The notes beneath the pieces are model-generated. The model made no database searches and was not told where the DNA came from. It worked only from the letters and a program-made list of their open reading frames with translations. The translations under genes and the position numbers were made by a program. Below are positions 1-8,442 of a stretch of 64,000 nucleotides of DNA, one piece after another (position 1 is the stretch's first letter; every line of letters begins with the position of its first letter). The DNA lies in assembly GCA_020061355.1 (NCBI GenBank), contig JAGUYK010000032.1:124001-188000 (forward strand). Reading direction: 5' to 3'. This stretch comes from Ignavibacteriales bacterium. Lineage in GTDB: Bacteria; Bacteroidota; Ignavibacteria; Ignavibacteriales; Melioribacteraceae.

Positions 1-1
1 T

Positions 2-40
2 TGCCGGTGGGAAATCTTTGAAGGAGAAGAAGAAAAGTAA
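2..40 (+). CDS. 3' end of an unidentified CDS (partial)
   Basis: Twelve codons ending in TAA at 38-40 read ...RWEIFEGEEEK, an acidic tail with no identifiable domain. The stop overlaps the ATG of the following mini-ORF (TAATG), a common sign of translational coupling, and this is the main reason to believe the frame. The gene body lies left of the window. Nothing can be said of its function. Confidence 0.3.
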   Translation, partial: CRWEIFEGEEEK

Positions 41-117
41 TGGGAAAAAAGAAAACCATAATCGCAGTCGCAACTCTTTTAACAGTGCTAATAAGCATAT
101 TCAAAAAAAAGCAGTAA
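40..117 (+). CDS. 25-residue basic, hydrophobic mini-protein
   Basis: ATG at 40 overlaps the stop of the preceding frame, with an AAGGAGAAGAAG stretch (21-32) just upstream as a possible ribosome binding site. The peptide begins MGKKKTI, has one hydrophobic run (about residues 6-20) and ends FKKKQ, so it could be a single-span membrane peptide with lysines at both ends. A strong hairpin terminator follows 18 bases downstream, which supports a transcription unit ending here. No family is recognised, and chance cannot be excluded for so short a frame. Confidence 0.35.
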   Translation: MGKKKTIIAVATLLTVLISIFKKKQ

Positions 118-134
118 ATCGATAGATTTTCAAG

Positions 135-163
135 AAAGTGTCTCCAAATGGAGGCACTTTTTT
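135..163 (+). terminator. Rho-independent terminator
   Basis: AAAGTGTCTCC (135-145), loop AAAT, GGAGGCACTTT (150-160): an 11-bp stem with one U-G pair, followed by more T. It ends the short transcription unit at the left edge of the window. Confidence 0.75.
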
Positions 164-519
164 ATGTGGGATAGTGATTTTGAGGAGTTTCGGGGACTTA
201 AAAACATATTCTAGATTCATTTCATCAATAAGATCAACGGTTCGGAGATATTTCTAAGTATTGAATTTAATGTCCAGAAAGAATTTTTCAGTTGGCTAAA
301 GTTTTAGATTAATAGTTAGATGCGATCATTCTTGATTAAGAACCCTTAATGAACAACAACTACGAATTTCTACACTAGCTAACTTCAACTTTCTAAAAGA
401 CGATATTAGCTGGTCAGGTATGTACGAAAAGGATAATCCTCTTTGAAAAGCTTGATTTGAAGTAAAAACTAGATGTAAATTGTAATTATTGTATAATAAA
501 TTCTGATAGACTACTATTT
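164..519. other. Gene-free stretch, nothing recognised
   Basis: About 350 bases of A+T-rich sequence between the terminator and the 650-residue CDS. I see no tRNA, no copy of the tRNA-Lys fragment found at 5911, no convincing promoter and no open frame of note. It presumably holds the promoter of the next gene. Confidence 0.5.
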
Positions 520-2472
520 ATGATCCTACTCCTTGATATTGAGTCACTAATTGAGCGAAAATCTACAGACCTCAAGCTAGCTGAATACTTAAAAAATAAT
601 CCAATCCCAGAAACAATTAATATTGAAAATACGATCTTACCTTATAAAGACCGCTTAAAAATGGAAAATAAACCAATAGACGCTTCCGTCTTTAAGAGAA
701 AGATCAAAGAACATTTTAAGCAACACATCCCCTTTAATCTAACTAAGATTGCATTTCTAAACTTTTCAGATAATCAGATTACAAAACAGCAAATTATCGA
801 ATACTCTGAACAAATTATATCAGATATATTTGGCCCTTTTGTCAGTATTCATGCAATAAATGATAGGAAAAGTTTAGCTAAGGATAGTATTGCGGAATTG
901 GGAGAAATCCAAAATCGTGTTTTTAATAGAAAGGATCTTATAAATAAATCAGGCATGTATGATCTTGGAAAGTTAAATAGATTTATTGACGATGAAGATT
1001 CTTTTTTCCTCTCAAGATATCTCACTGAAAATCTAATTCAGCTATTGAAATTGTTTCCGACCATAATTGGTTATAGAAGATCAGGATTTTGTATTGAATC
1101 CAATTATATCAACAAATCGTATCACCCAATCAGCGATATTGAAAAATATCTAGATCACTATCTAAGTCTTAAAAAGATATCAAAAAGCTATAAAGATAAT
1201 ACTACAGACAAAACGATTTATAACTTCGTAGAAAATCCAGGATTTATTACCGAAGTATTCAAAAGAAATGTTGTGGAAGATATTTCAAGGTCGCATGTGT
1301 TAGGATACATATTTGAGGCCTATGAAAATTGTGTAATGGGTATCCGTAAAAGAATTTATTTGGAGGGAGGGGATAGTTTTATATCTAGAAATTTTATTGA
1401 TGATCTTAAAACGAAAATCGGGACAATATATATCGGTGATTGTACAGAAGGTGAATATTGTATAAACGAAGAAAGCAATTCCCTAGCATTTATTAATATA
1501 GATAAACTTGACAATTCAAGTTTGCTCAATCTTTTCCTCGAACTTAATAAAGAAAAGTTTTATGATAAAAGAATCATACTCCAGAGCAATAATTATCTTT
1601 TAGAACCAGAACGATATTCGTTTTATAAAGTTGGGATACCCTCTGTTGAGTCGTGTAAAGATTACATGTATCTTTTTTTCTGGTTCTTAGCAAAGACAAA
1701 AGGTTTATTTCTTTTCCCAGTATTTTATGAATATCCAGATTCACGAAACTCAATCGACAAACAAGACCTGAATTATTGTAAGGTTATGAACGATGCGCTG
1801 TTTAATATTCCATCTTTAAGAGAACTAGAAAATATTATTGATTTTCTTAAATCTATTCCGAACATTTATCCTTTACAAATAAACTCGGACTTCATTTTCG
1901 ATTTACAAGAGTATATAACACAGAAATATAAAACGGTAACAATAAAGGAACAATCTTATACCGGAAAGGATTCCAATGACTATAGTCTAGTATTTATTCA
2001 TGTTGAAAACAAAAAGACAAAAAAAGACACTTGGAAAATTATAGATCAGAAAAACAATGTCGAATGTAATGTGAATTATTTGGACTCAATAGTGTTGCTT
2101 TCTATCGTCTATTTATTTCTTTATACAGATAAATATTCAGCTAATAAAATAAATACTGACTATTTATATAAAGAAATAAGTTTCTATAAGGGATCTCCAA
2201 TTTCTAAAATACCGGATAAAGGATCCAAGCATTATTTAGATAATTATTATGCAAGATATTTTGATCGAATAAAACACCCTTATAATTATGAACAAGTACC
2301 TCTCAAAGAAGAAAAGCAAAATCTTTTGAAAATGAAGAAGGTACTATTCGATATTACTACTAATCATATACGGATTACCTCTCAAGATACATTTGTAATA
2401 GATCGTTCGAAAATAATGATTACGGTGAAAGATAAATCACTTGATGATTTTATAAAAAGCAGACAGCTCTAA
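520..2472 (+). CDS. Unknown protein with a degenerate NtrC-like AAA+ region
   Basis: 650 residues, not confidently assigned to any family. By eye, residues about 240-455 follow the layout of a sigma54-activator AAA+ domain. A hydrophobic strand and Gly-rich turn (RIYLEGGDSF, about 275-284) sits where Walker A should be. AFINIDKL (about 327-334) takes the place of Walker B, RIILQSNNYLLEPE corresponds to the ATNxxL sensor stretch, and PSLRELENIIDFL (about 431-443) closely resembles the conserved VRELENVI segment. The P-loop lysine, the Walker B acidic pair and GAFTGA are absent, so ATPase activity is unlikely. The N- and C-terminal parts match nothing I know. No clear ribosome binding site precedes the ATG. 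It lies in an integrated element, so a host-takeover, regulatory or defence role is possible but unproven. Confidence 0.8.
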   Translation: MILLLDIESLIERKSTDLKLAEYLKNNPIPETINIENTILPYKDRLKMENKPIDASVFKRKIKEHFKQHIPFNLTKIAFLNFSDNQITKQQIIEYSEQIISDIFGPFVSIHAINDRKSLAKDSIAELGEIQNRVFNRKDLINKSGMYDLGKLNRFIDDEDSFFLSRYLTENLIQLLKLFPTIIGYRRSGFCIESNYINKSYHPISDIEKYLDHYLSLKKISKSYKDNTTDKTIYNFVENPGFITEVFKRNVVEDISRSHVLGYIFEAYENCVMGIRKRIYLEGGDSFISRNFIDDLKTKIGTIYIGDCTEGEYCINEESNSLAFINIDKLDNSSLLNLFLELNKEKFYDKRIILQSNNYLLEPERYSFYKVGIPSVESCKDYMYLFFWFLAKTKGLFLFPVFYEYPDSRNSIDKQDLNYCKVMNDALFNIPSLRELENIIDFLKSIPNIYPLQINSDFIFDLQEYITQKYKTVTIKEQSYTGKDSNDYSLVFIHVENKKTKKDTWKIIDQKNNVECNVNYLDSIVLLSIVYLFLYTDKYSANKINTDYLYKEISFYKGSPISKIPDKGSKHYLDNYYARYFDRIKHPYNYEQVPLKEEKQNLLKMKKVLFDITTNHIRITSQDTFVIDRSKIMITVKDKSLDDFIKSRQL

Positions 2473-2606
2473 CCACCCCTATTTATATCTCAAATTAGAT
2501 TCACTCTCAGTTTTGCGTTAAAGTTTTATATGGTGAAAACCATATAGATACCCATCCATTTTACTAATTACTTTTGTTCAGAAATTTTAATTAATCATTA
2601 GGAGAA

Positions 2607-3419
2607 ATGATGGAAAAGGATAAAGCAACAAAAGAAAAATCTATCGAAACAAAAAAGAAAGACGAAATAATCGATAGTATCTCAGCCTCCCAACAACCAA
2701 CCGGTTATTCTTCGCTCGACCCAAAGTTAGATTTCCCCAGTGGCTATTTGTCCGGTGGGTTATCTTCTCAATATGAGGAGTTGCTCAAAACTGAGAAAAA
2801 GCTTAAGGAAATAAGCGAAAGAATTAAGTGGTATAAAGAGCAGTTAAAACCTATTAACCGAGTTGAGAGAAAACGAGGTATTAAGTCAGCACTTACGCCA
2901 ATAGAGAGAAAAATTAATAAAGCAATGGTCAAGAAACTCGAAACAGAGCGCGTTACTGAAAGCGAAAACTGGAAGATTCAATATGCGGCATTCACCGAGG
3001 CCTCTTATGACGAGATAGAGCGTTCTATAAATGAAAGATATGTCGAATTAGGTAGGTCGGGTCATTATGCAAAAAAATATAGTGGTTCAATTGTCACTCG
3101 ATTAAAGACCCTTCTGGAAAACGTATTGCTAGAAAATTTTGATGAGTTAAAAAAATTAAATGATTCAGTTGTGAAATCAGAGAAAGAAAAAGTGTCGCAA
3201 GTAATTTATGCTTTTATCAAAGAGAATGAAGATAATCCATTTCTCAGCACGTTTTATATTTCTCATAAAACTCTACAACCACGGTATACAAAGTTGATAA
3301 CCGAATTACTTAATGAATGGAACGAAAGATCTGTTGAGGAATATTCATTCAAGAATAGTGATGTAAAATTAGAAGAAGAGAAAAAACAAACAACTCTGAA
3401 AAGTTCGAAAAAACGATAA
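2607..3419 (+). CDS. Unknown charged, helical protein of the integrated element
   Basis: 270 residues preceded by AGGAG (2600-2604) at good spacing. A Lys/Glu-rich N-terminus (about 1-25) leads into a Ser/Gly/Tyr-rich segment (30-55) and then long charged helices predicted from heptad-like Leu/Ile spacing (about 55-120). The C-terminus is strongly basic. There is no signal peptide or membrane segment. No catalytic motif or family is recognised. A structural, DNA-associated or adaptor role is conceivable. It sits alone between the 650-residue protein and a hairpin at 3502. Confidence 0.75.
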   Translation: MMEKDKATKEKSIETKKKDEIIDSISASQQPTGYSSLDPKLDFPSGYLSGGLSSQYEELLKTEKKLKEISERIKWYKEQLKPINRVERKRGIKSALTPIERKINKAMVKKLETERVTESENWKIQYAAFTEASYDEIERSINERYVELGRSGHYAKKYSGSIVTRLKTLLENVLLENFDELKKLNDSVVKSEKEKVSQVIYAFIKENEDNPFLSTFYISHKTLQPRYTKLITELLNEWNERSVEEYSFKNSDVKLEEEKKQTTLKSSKKR

Positions 3420-3501
3420 AGCTTCTCAATGAAAACTGAAATCTTTAGAAGAAACTTGAAAACACATTTTACACAACAGGTGTCACTAGTCACTCGCCAA
3501 G

Positions 3502-3532
3502 AAACAACCCGTAGGCCAATACGGGTTTGTTT
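3502..3532 (+). terminator. Hairpin, probable terminator
   Basis: AAACAACCCGTA (3502-3513) pairs with TACGGGTTTGTTT (3520-3532) with one bulge. The right arm is T-rich, but there is no long T run after it. Position 83 bases after the 270-residue CDS fits transcription termination. Confidence 0.5.
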
Positions 3533-3577
3533 CACTTTAGCATAATTAAATACAAATTAAATGTTACAGGAAAATAA

Positions 3578-3916
3578 ATGAATAATAAGAGACTAATCGA
3601 AGACGATCATAGTAAATTCGATAAAACTATCAGATCAGAATCCTTTTTTTCCACCTTCTCAGAAATCTCCGAGTGCGGGCATGTATGTGCGGTAATTTAC
3701 ATTAAGCCAGGTTCTATGACAACAAAGTTGTTATCATTATTAGAAACCACTTATGGATATGTATTAAAAGCTCCGAAGAAGATTGAGCACTCAATACTGC
3801 TGCCGATTTATAAATCTATTAACCACTCAGAGCTAGCAAAGACAGTAAATACTTTGAAAATAACAGTAAATGAATTTTCATGTGATTTAATTCACTGGTC
3901 TGTTACAGTCAATTAG
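3578..3916 (+). CDS. Small unknown protein
   Basis: 112 residues with AGGA about 8 bases before the ATG. It is mixed alpha/beta in character, soluble, with no signal peptide. It has two cysteine-containing patches (SECGHVCAV, about 31-39, and FSCDL near the C-terminus) but no recognisable metal-binding motif. No family is recognised. It belongs to the string of small genes before the integrase. Confidence 0.6.
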   Translation: MNNKRLIEDDHSKFDKTIRSESFFSTFSEISECGHVCAVIYIKPGSMTTKLLSLLETTYGYVLKAPKKIEHSILLPIYKSINHSELAKTVNTLKITVNEFSCDLIHWSVTVN

Positions 3917-3960
3917 TGAAAGTAAAATGAATTTAATAAAGCATTAACAGGAATTGTAAT

Positions 3961-4359
3961 ATGAAAAAAATAAATAAAACAGACTTCATAATAGAAACAT
4001 TAATAAACCCAGCATTAGCAATTCTTGGAAAGAATCAACCAAGTGGCATTGAGATCATTGATCTTGAAACAAAAGAATTATTAATGGAAAGAATTACCGA
4101 TATCAAAAAGAAGAGAGAGCTGTGGATATCCTGTGGAGTTCATGATCAGGTTCCAGTTAAAGGTGTAAAAGAGTATCTAGAAAAAGAGAATGGTTTCAAA
4201 GTCTCATATCAAAAGCAAGATGGAAAATGGATCGTAGATGGAGTGAAAATGATTTTAATAAATAATCTGGAAGCTGAACTTATTCATGCCAGTGACACGA
4301 TAAGACTTCTCTGCTGCATACTTGTTGATTGGCGTGTTGAAGCCGATGTCTTAAGATAG
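3961..4359 (+). CDS. Small unknown protein
   Basis: 132 residues, preceded by AGGAATT. The first 35 residues look helical (INKTDFIIETLINPALAIL) and the middle is charged. No motif is identifiable. A possible ending of the unit follows: a weak inverted repeat CCACAA/TTGTGG at 4405-4427 with an 11-base loop, which could equally be an operator for the next gene. It is part of the integrated element; function unknown. Confidence 0.6.
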   Translation: MKKINKTDFIIETLINPALAILGKNQPSGIEIIDLETKELLMERITDIKKKRELWISCGVHDQVPVKGVKEYLEKENGFKVSYQKQDGKWIVDGVKMILINNLEAELIHASDTIRLLCCILVDWRVEADVLR

Positions 4360-4487
4360 ATTGAATGATTATCCTGTAACAATAAAGGAACTCCATTAGT
4401 ACACCCACAACTAAGGGGTTCTTGTGGTATAAGTATAAATGACAATAAAGTTCATAAGTCTGAAAGATGGAAAAGGAGATAAAAATA

Positions 4488-4793
4488 ATGAACAGCGAAG
4501 AGCTCAAATTGTTTTCTGTAAGTGACGCGGCACGTTTACTAGGCCTTGGAAGGCGAGCTCTTTGTTTATTAGTAGCAGAGGGGCGAATTGCCACACACCC
4601 AATCGGGAAGCGGAAGATGATATCTAAGAAGGATCTTATTGAATTTTTAGAATCCTCAAAAAAAGTATGTGTTGTTGTTACACCCCAAAATGAAAGTGTG
4701 CGAAAATTTCAAACATCATCAGATATGAGTATGATATTAACAAATATAATAAAGGAGAAACAACGTGGCCTCAATTTACAAACCAAAGGATAA
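4488..4793 (+). CDS. Excisionase-type HTH DNA-binding protein
   Basis: 101 residues from ATG 4488, chosen because AAGGAG (4473-4478) is correctly spaced for it; an in-frame ATG at 4467 has no such site. The N-terminal half follows the MerR-like HTH_17/excisionase pattern: FSVSDAARLLGLGRRAL (about 9-25), then a wing with RIATHPIGKRKMISKKDLIEFL. The C-terminal 45 residues are not recognised. The 3' end overlaps the integrase start by 29 bases, so the two are translationally linked. By family knowledge such proteins steer integrase towards excision or regulate element genes. Confidence 0.8.
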   Translation: MNSEELKLFSVSDAARLLGLGRRALCLLVAEGRIATHPIGKRKMISKKDLIEFLESSKKVCVVVTPQNESVRKFQTSSDMSMILTNIIKEKQRGLNLQTKG

Positions 4794-5880
4794 AAGACAT
4801 TGGTACATAAGTTATATTGACCCCGATACTGGAAGAACTAAAAATCAATCCACCAAGCTACTCGCCGTTCAATCTACCAAAGAAACAGCCGAAAAGATAT
4901 GTGAAGCTTTCGAAGAGGAATTAGAAGAAAGGAAATCTATTCTCATAAAGCTAAACATACAGAAAACAACCATCGCTTTAGCGTTTGATCACTTTCTAAA
5001 GATGAATGCTGATAAAGTTGAGAAGACCAAGTATGCATATAACTTTTTCTACAAGTGGTTCACAAAGAGTTTCAATCAACATGACCCTTGTACGGTTATC
5101 AACAAAATATCAGCCGAAGATTGGATGATAAAAATGCGAGGATATTATGATGAACCCAATACTCTGTATGGTTTGTATAAAGTGCTAAATAAGTTCTTGA
5201 ATTTTCTATTTGAGTACTCTCATATTCCGGTCTTTAAGCTAAATAAAAATGTAAAGCCAAAACCAATTGAAAAGCCTATTAAAGTATTTGATCCTCTGGA
5301 CTTAGAAAAGATGATTAAGAACCTTAGTAGAAAGAAAAAAAATTCAAATTTCACTACGATGTTCTATCTATTGTTATATACTGGGTTACGTCCTAGCGAT
5401 TTAGTTGATATAAAAGTTGAGGATGTTGATATAGAGAGTATGACTCTAGATTATTATTCATCCAAGGTAAAAATTCATCATTGTATTCCGTTGCACGAGA
5501 AACTAAAGCCAATAATAACAAAACGTATTAATGAGATTAAAAGTGGAAAGCTGATTAACTATGCTACTACTGTTGATATGGGAAAAGCCTTTCGACGATA
5601 TTTAACAAGCATTAAACTTACTGGTAAGGGATATAATTTAAGAACGTTCAGAAAAAATTTTGCCACACGTGCTTTTGAAAATGGAATCAATTTATTAAGT
5701 GCCTCACGCTTGCTAGGTCACCGAACTATGCAAACTACACAAAAGTATTATACTCATGTGGAAAAACTAAAACTTGCCGAGGAATTGAAAAAACTTTCCT
5801 TCAAAAAGGGGAGTAAAAAGGGAGTAATTCCAAGGGTAAAACGTACTAATTTCGAAAAGAAAAGTATCGAAAACAGCTAA
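4765..5880 (+). CDS. Tyrosine recombinase (integrase)
   Basis: 371 residues from GTG 4765, with AAAGGAG at 4751-4757. It has an N-terminal DNA-contacting arm, a core-binding domain (about 65-165) and a catalytic domain (about 175-335). Catalytic residues seen are R209 in TGLRPSD, the beta-hairpin K234, H319 and R320 in LLGHR, and the nucleophile Y329 (Y328 adjacent) in QKYYTHV. The box II motif that normally reads HxLR is RTFR here (R293...R296), so the usual histidine is arginine. It lies 30 bases before a tRNA-Lys 3' fragment, which marks the attachment site it most likely uses. A Lys/Arg-rich tail (345-365) extends past the catalytic domain. Confidence 0.93.
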   Translation: MASIYKPKDKRHWYISYIDPDTGRTKNQSTKLLAVQSTKETAEKICEAFEEELEERKSILIKLNIQKTTIALAFDHFLKMNADKVEKTKYAYNFFYKWFTKSFNQHDPCTVINKISAEDWMIKMRGYYDEPNTLYGLYKVLNKFLNFLFEYSHIPVFKLNKNVKPKPIEKPIKVFDPLDLEKMIKNLSRKKKNSNFTTMFYLLLYTGLRPSDLVDIKVEDVDIESMTLDYYSSKVKIHHCIPLHEKLKPIITKRINEIKSGKLINYATTVDMGKAFRRYLTSIKLTGKGYNLRTFRKNFATRAFENGINLLSASRLLGHRTMQTTQKYYTHVEKLKLAEELKKLSFKKGSKKGVIPRVKRTNFEKKSIENS

Positions 5881-5910
5881 AAAACGTAATATTCTGCTTG
5901 TTTAATCGTT

Positions 5911-5952
5911 CTTTTAAGGTGAAGGTCGGTGGTTCGAGCCCACCCGTGCTCA
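5911..5952 (+). other. attR: 3' half of a tRNA-Lys(UUU) gene
   Basis: From the anticodon loop on, this is tRNA-like: loop CTTTTAA (5911-5917), 3' anticodon stem GGTGA, variable AGGTC, T-stem GGTGG, TTCGAGC loop, CCACC, then 3' acceptor CGTGCTC and discriminator A (5952). The bases before it match neither the required 5' anticodon stem (TCACC) nor any D-arm or 5' acceptor (GAGCACG), so the gene is only half present. The loop with UUU indicates lysine. Position right after an integrase makes it the right attachment site; the intact tRNA should mark the other end, left of the window. Confidence 0.85.
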
Positions 5953-5958
5953 CGAGAG

Positions 5959-5993
5959 AAAGCCTTGTAACTTAATAAGTTGCAAGGCTTTTT
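5959..5993 (+). terminator. Terminator of the tRNA-Lys unit
   Basis: AAAGCCTTGTAACTTA (5959-5974) and TAAGTTGCAAGGCTTT (5976-5991) form a 16-bp stem with a single U-G pair, followed by T. It starts seven bases after the tRNA acceptor end, so it is presumably the original chromosomal terminator of tRNA-Lys, now separated from its 5' half. Confidence 0.85.
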
Positions 5994-6385
5994 CATCTTT
6001 AAAATGATTTAAAAGTAGAACAAAGAAAATTCTTGTTCTTTCCAACTGCCTACCAAGAAAAAAGGGGGAATTAAGTACTATTGATTAAGGCGTTCTTATT
6101 GTTGATTTTGTTCAAATATGTGTCACTCATCATAACTAGACTTGCTGTCTATTGCTTTATTAAGCTCTATTTGTTAAGTTGATTTTGGGTAAGAACTCCT
6201 ACGTAAGGGTATTTTTACTAAATTAAATCTGAATTATTCTGAATAATTAACCAAAATAATTATACGGCTTACTATTATGATCTTATTTTTAATTTCCTTT
6301 GATAGGAGTAATCAGAGGGCTTAATGGAAATTAGGTAATTAATTTTAGCGATTGATCAAAATAGAATTTTTACGAAAGTACTTTC
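5994..6385. other. Intergenic region with two inverted repeats
   Basis: Element/chromosome junction to the FISUMP lipoprotein gene. It contains an imperfect repeat GAACAA...TTGTTC (6018-6038) and a perfect 8-bp inverted repeat AATTATTC-T-GAATAATT (6232-6248). In such A+T-rich DNA these may be chance. No gene is visible. Confidence 0.4.
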
Positions 6386-8428
6386 ATGAAAAAAAATATT
6401 TTTCTGTTAATTTTTACAATGTGGGTTTTAGGATTGTTTTCCTGCAGGGATCTAATTTCTGATAATCCTATTGATAATAATATAAAACTTAATCCACCAT
6501 CTAGCGTAACGGTTTCATTTTCAGCAGATACAATGGTAACAGTTAGCTGGCAGTATCAAAACGCAGATAAATATATATTTACCGTAGAAATCAGCTCCGA
6601 TAGTACTAGCTGGCAAAAATTAGGAGATGCAAATAAAGAGAATTCTTTGACCGTAAAATATATTTTTGAGGTAAATAAGGATTACTTTTTTAGAGTCTAT
6701 GCAAATATTGAAGAACAAAGGAGTTCCTTTGGTTCCGCAAAAGCAAAAATAACATTGCTCGGTTCACCTTCCGAACTGGTTGTTACTTTCCCTGTGGATA
6801 CTAAAGCTGTTCTAACATGGAAGGATAATTCTACAATTGAATCCAACTTCGAAATCGAATCTAGCCTGGATGGTACTAATTATTCTTTTGCTAAGAATGT
6901 TGCAGCGAATACCACTTCAACAGAAATAGAGGGAAATTATTCAACTAATGTTAATTACTATTTTAGAATTAGAGCTAAAACGACTATTAATTTTTCTGCT
7001 TTCTCTAATGTAGCACAAGGCAAACCCGGATTAAATGCCCCAACTAATTTACAAATAACATTTCCAAGCGATACAAAAGCAAGATTAACTTGGATTGACA
7101 ACACCACATATGAAACCGGTTTTGAAATCGAGATGAGCAGTGATAGAACTAATTTCACATTGGTCAAAATAGTTAATGCGAATACTACATCCACAGAGAT
7201 TGATGCAATCTTTCTAACAAGTATAACATATTCTTTCAGGGTTAGGGTTAAAACAACGAATAATTATTCTGGTTACTCAAATATAGTTGAAGGTAAACCG
7301 GTATTGAATGCCCCCAGTAATTTAATAGTAACATTTCCCGGTGATACTAGGGCAAGATTAACATGGACTGATAATAGTACATATGAAACCGGATTTGAAA
7401 TAGAACGAAGTGCTAATGCTTCTAATTTTACAATTGTTAAAACCGTTGATGCGAATGTTACTGCCGTGGATATTGATGATAATTATCAATTTGGCATCAC
7501 ATATTCTTTCAGAATGAGAGCCAAAACAATAAATAATTATTCTCCCTATTCTACTCTTCAATTAAGCGGACTGAAACCTCATATACCTGTATTAACCTCG
7601 CCGACAAACAATGCAGCCGAGATTGGAATGTTACCAGTTTTAACATGGGGTGCAAGCACCGGTGCAAATGACTACACTTTGCAAGTATCTACCAGTAGTT
7701 CTTTTAGCTCATATATATATAGCAAGAGCGGATTGAAAACTACAAGTGAGCAGATAGAGGGTTTAAAACCTTCAACAATTTATTTCTGGCGTGTAAGTGC
7801 ATCCAATAATTTTGGTGCATCTAACTGGTCCGATATCCGGTCATTTACAACTTTAACTCCCTGTCAGGGTGTGACAAGTGTTACATATGACGGTAAAACA
7901 TATAATACCGTTGCAATCGGATTCCAATGCTGGCTTAAAGAAAATCTTGATGTTGGAAGTATGATTCCGGTATATCAAAATTCAAGTAATAATGGAGTGA
8001 TTGAAAAGTATTGCATTGAAGACAAGATAGAATATTGCGCACCATACGGCGGATTGTATCAGTGGAACGAAGCAATGGCTTACAGCTCATTGCCTGGAGC
8101 TCAAGGTATTTGTCCGGATGGATGGCACATACCTACTAAAGGTGAGTTTGAAATTCTCCAATCAGAAGTCAATAATTCAAGAGATGCATTATTAGCACAA
8201 GGTGAGTTGAGCGGAAACAATAGCAGCGGTTTCTCTGCATTGTTGTCCGGCATCCGCTATGATGTTGGATATTATATAAACCTTGGTTATCAGACAAATT
8301 ATTGGACTTCAAATGAATATAATATTTTCTATGCCTACTATATGAACCTTTACTACAGTAATACTTTCATTAACATTAACTACGAATTAAAGAATTTTGG
8401 TTATAGTGTCCGCTGTGTTAAAGATTAA
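6386..8428 (+). CDS. FN3-repeat lipoprotein with C-terminal FISUMP domain
   Basis: 680 residues. The N-terminus is a type II signal peptide with lipobox LFSC (Cys20), predicting an outer-membrane lipoprotein. Five fibronectin-III-like repeats follow (about 38-485). Repeats 2-4 share near-identical openings (PSxLxVTFPxDTxARLTW) and an ETGFEIE motif, a sign of recent internal duplication. The last 190 residues are a FISUMP domain (Fibrobacter succinogenes major paralogous domain): YDGKTYNTVAIGFQCWLKEN, GGLYQWNEAM, CPDGWHIPT and a closing YSVRCV. There is no type IX sorting tail. The domain is repeated in the secreted protein at 9874. The likely role is cell-surface adhesion or substrate binding; the ligand is unknown. 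Confidence 0.88.
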   Translation: MKKNIFLLIFTMWVLGLFSCRDLISDNPIDNNIKLNPPSSVTVSFSADTMVTVSWQYQNADKYIFTVEISSDSTSWQKLGDANKENSLTVKYIFEVNKDYFFRVYANIEEQRSSFGSAKAKITLLGSPSELVVTFPVDTKAVLTWKDNSTIESNFEIESSLDGTNYSFAKNVAANTTSTEIEGNYSTNVNYYFRIRAKTTINFSAFSNVAQGKPGLNAPTNLQITFPSDTKARLTWIDNTTYETGFEIEMSSDRTNFTLVKIVNANTTSTEIDAIFLTSITYSFRVRVKTTNNYSGYSNIVEGKPVLNAPSNLIVTFPGDTRARLTWTDNSTYETGFEIERSANASNFTIVKTVDANVTAVDIDDNYQFGITYSFRMRAKTINNYSPYSTLQLSGLKPHIPVLTSPTNNAAEIGMLPVLTWGASTGANDYTLQVSTSSSFSSYIYSKSGLKTTSEQIEGLKPSTIYFWRVSASNNFGASNWSDIRSFTTLTPCQGVTSVTYDGKTYNTVAIGFQCWLKENLDVGSMIPVYQNSSNNGVIEKYCIEDKIEYCAPYGGLYQWNEAMAYSSLPGAQGICPDGWHIPTKGEFEILQSEVNNSRDALLAQGELSGNNSSGFSALLSGIRYDVGYYINLGYQTNYWTSNEYNIFYAYYMNLYYSNTFININYELKNFGYSVRCVKD

Positions 8429-8442
8429 GTTATGAGTGAAGT

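Noticed and set aside
164-519. Left attachment site of the integrated element
   Set aside because: No copy of the tRNA-Lys fragment or any tRNA half is present here, so the left end must lie outside the window.
6232-6248. Operator for the FISUMP lipoprotein gene
   Set aside because: An A/T-only dyad in very A+T-rich DNA is likely by chance; kept only as a note on the intergenic region.
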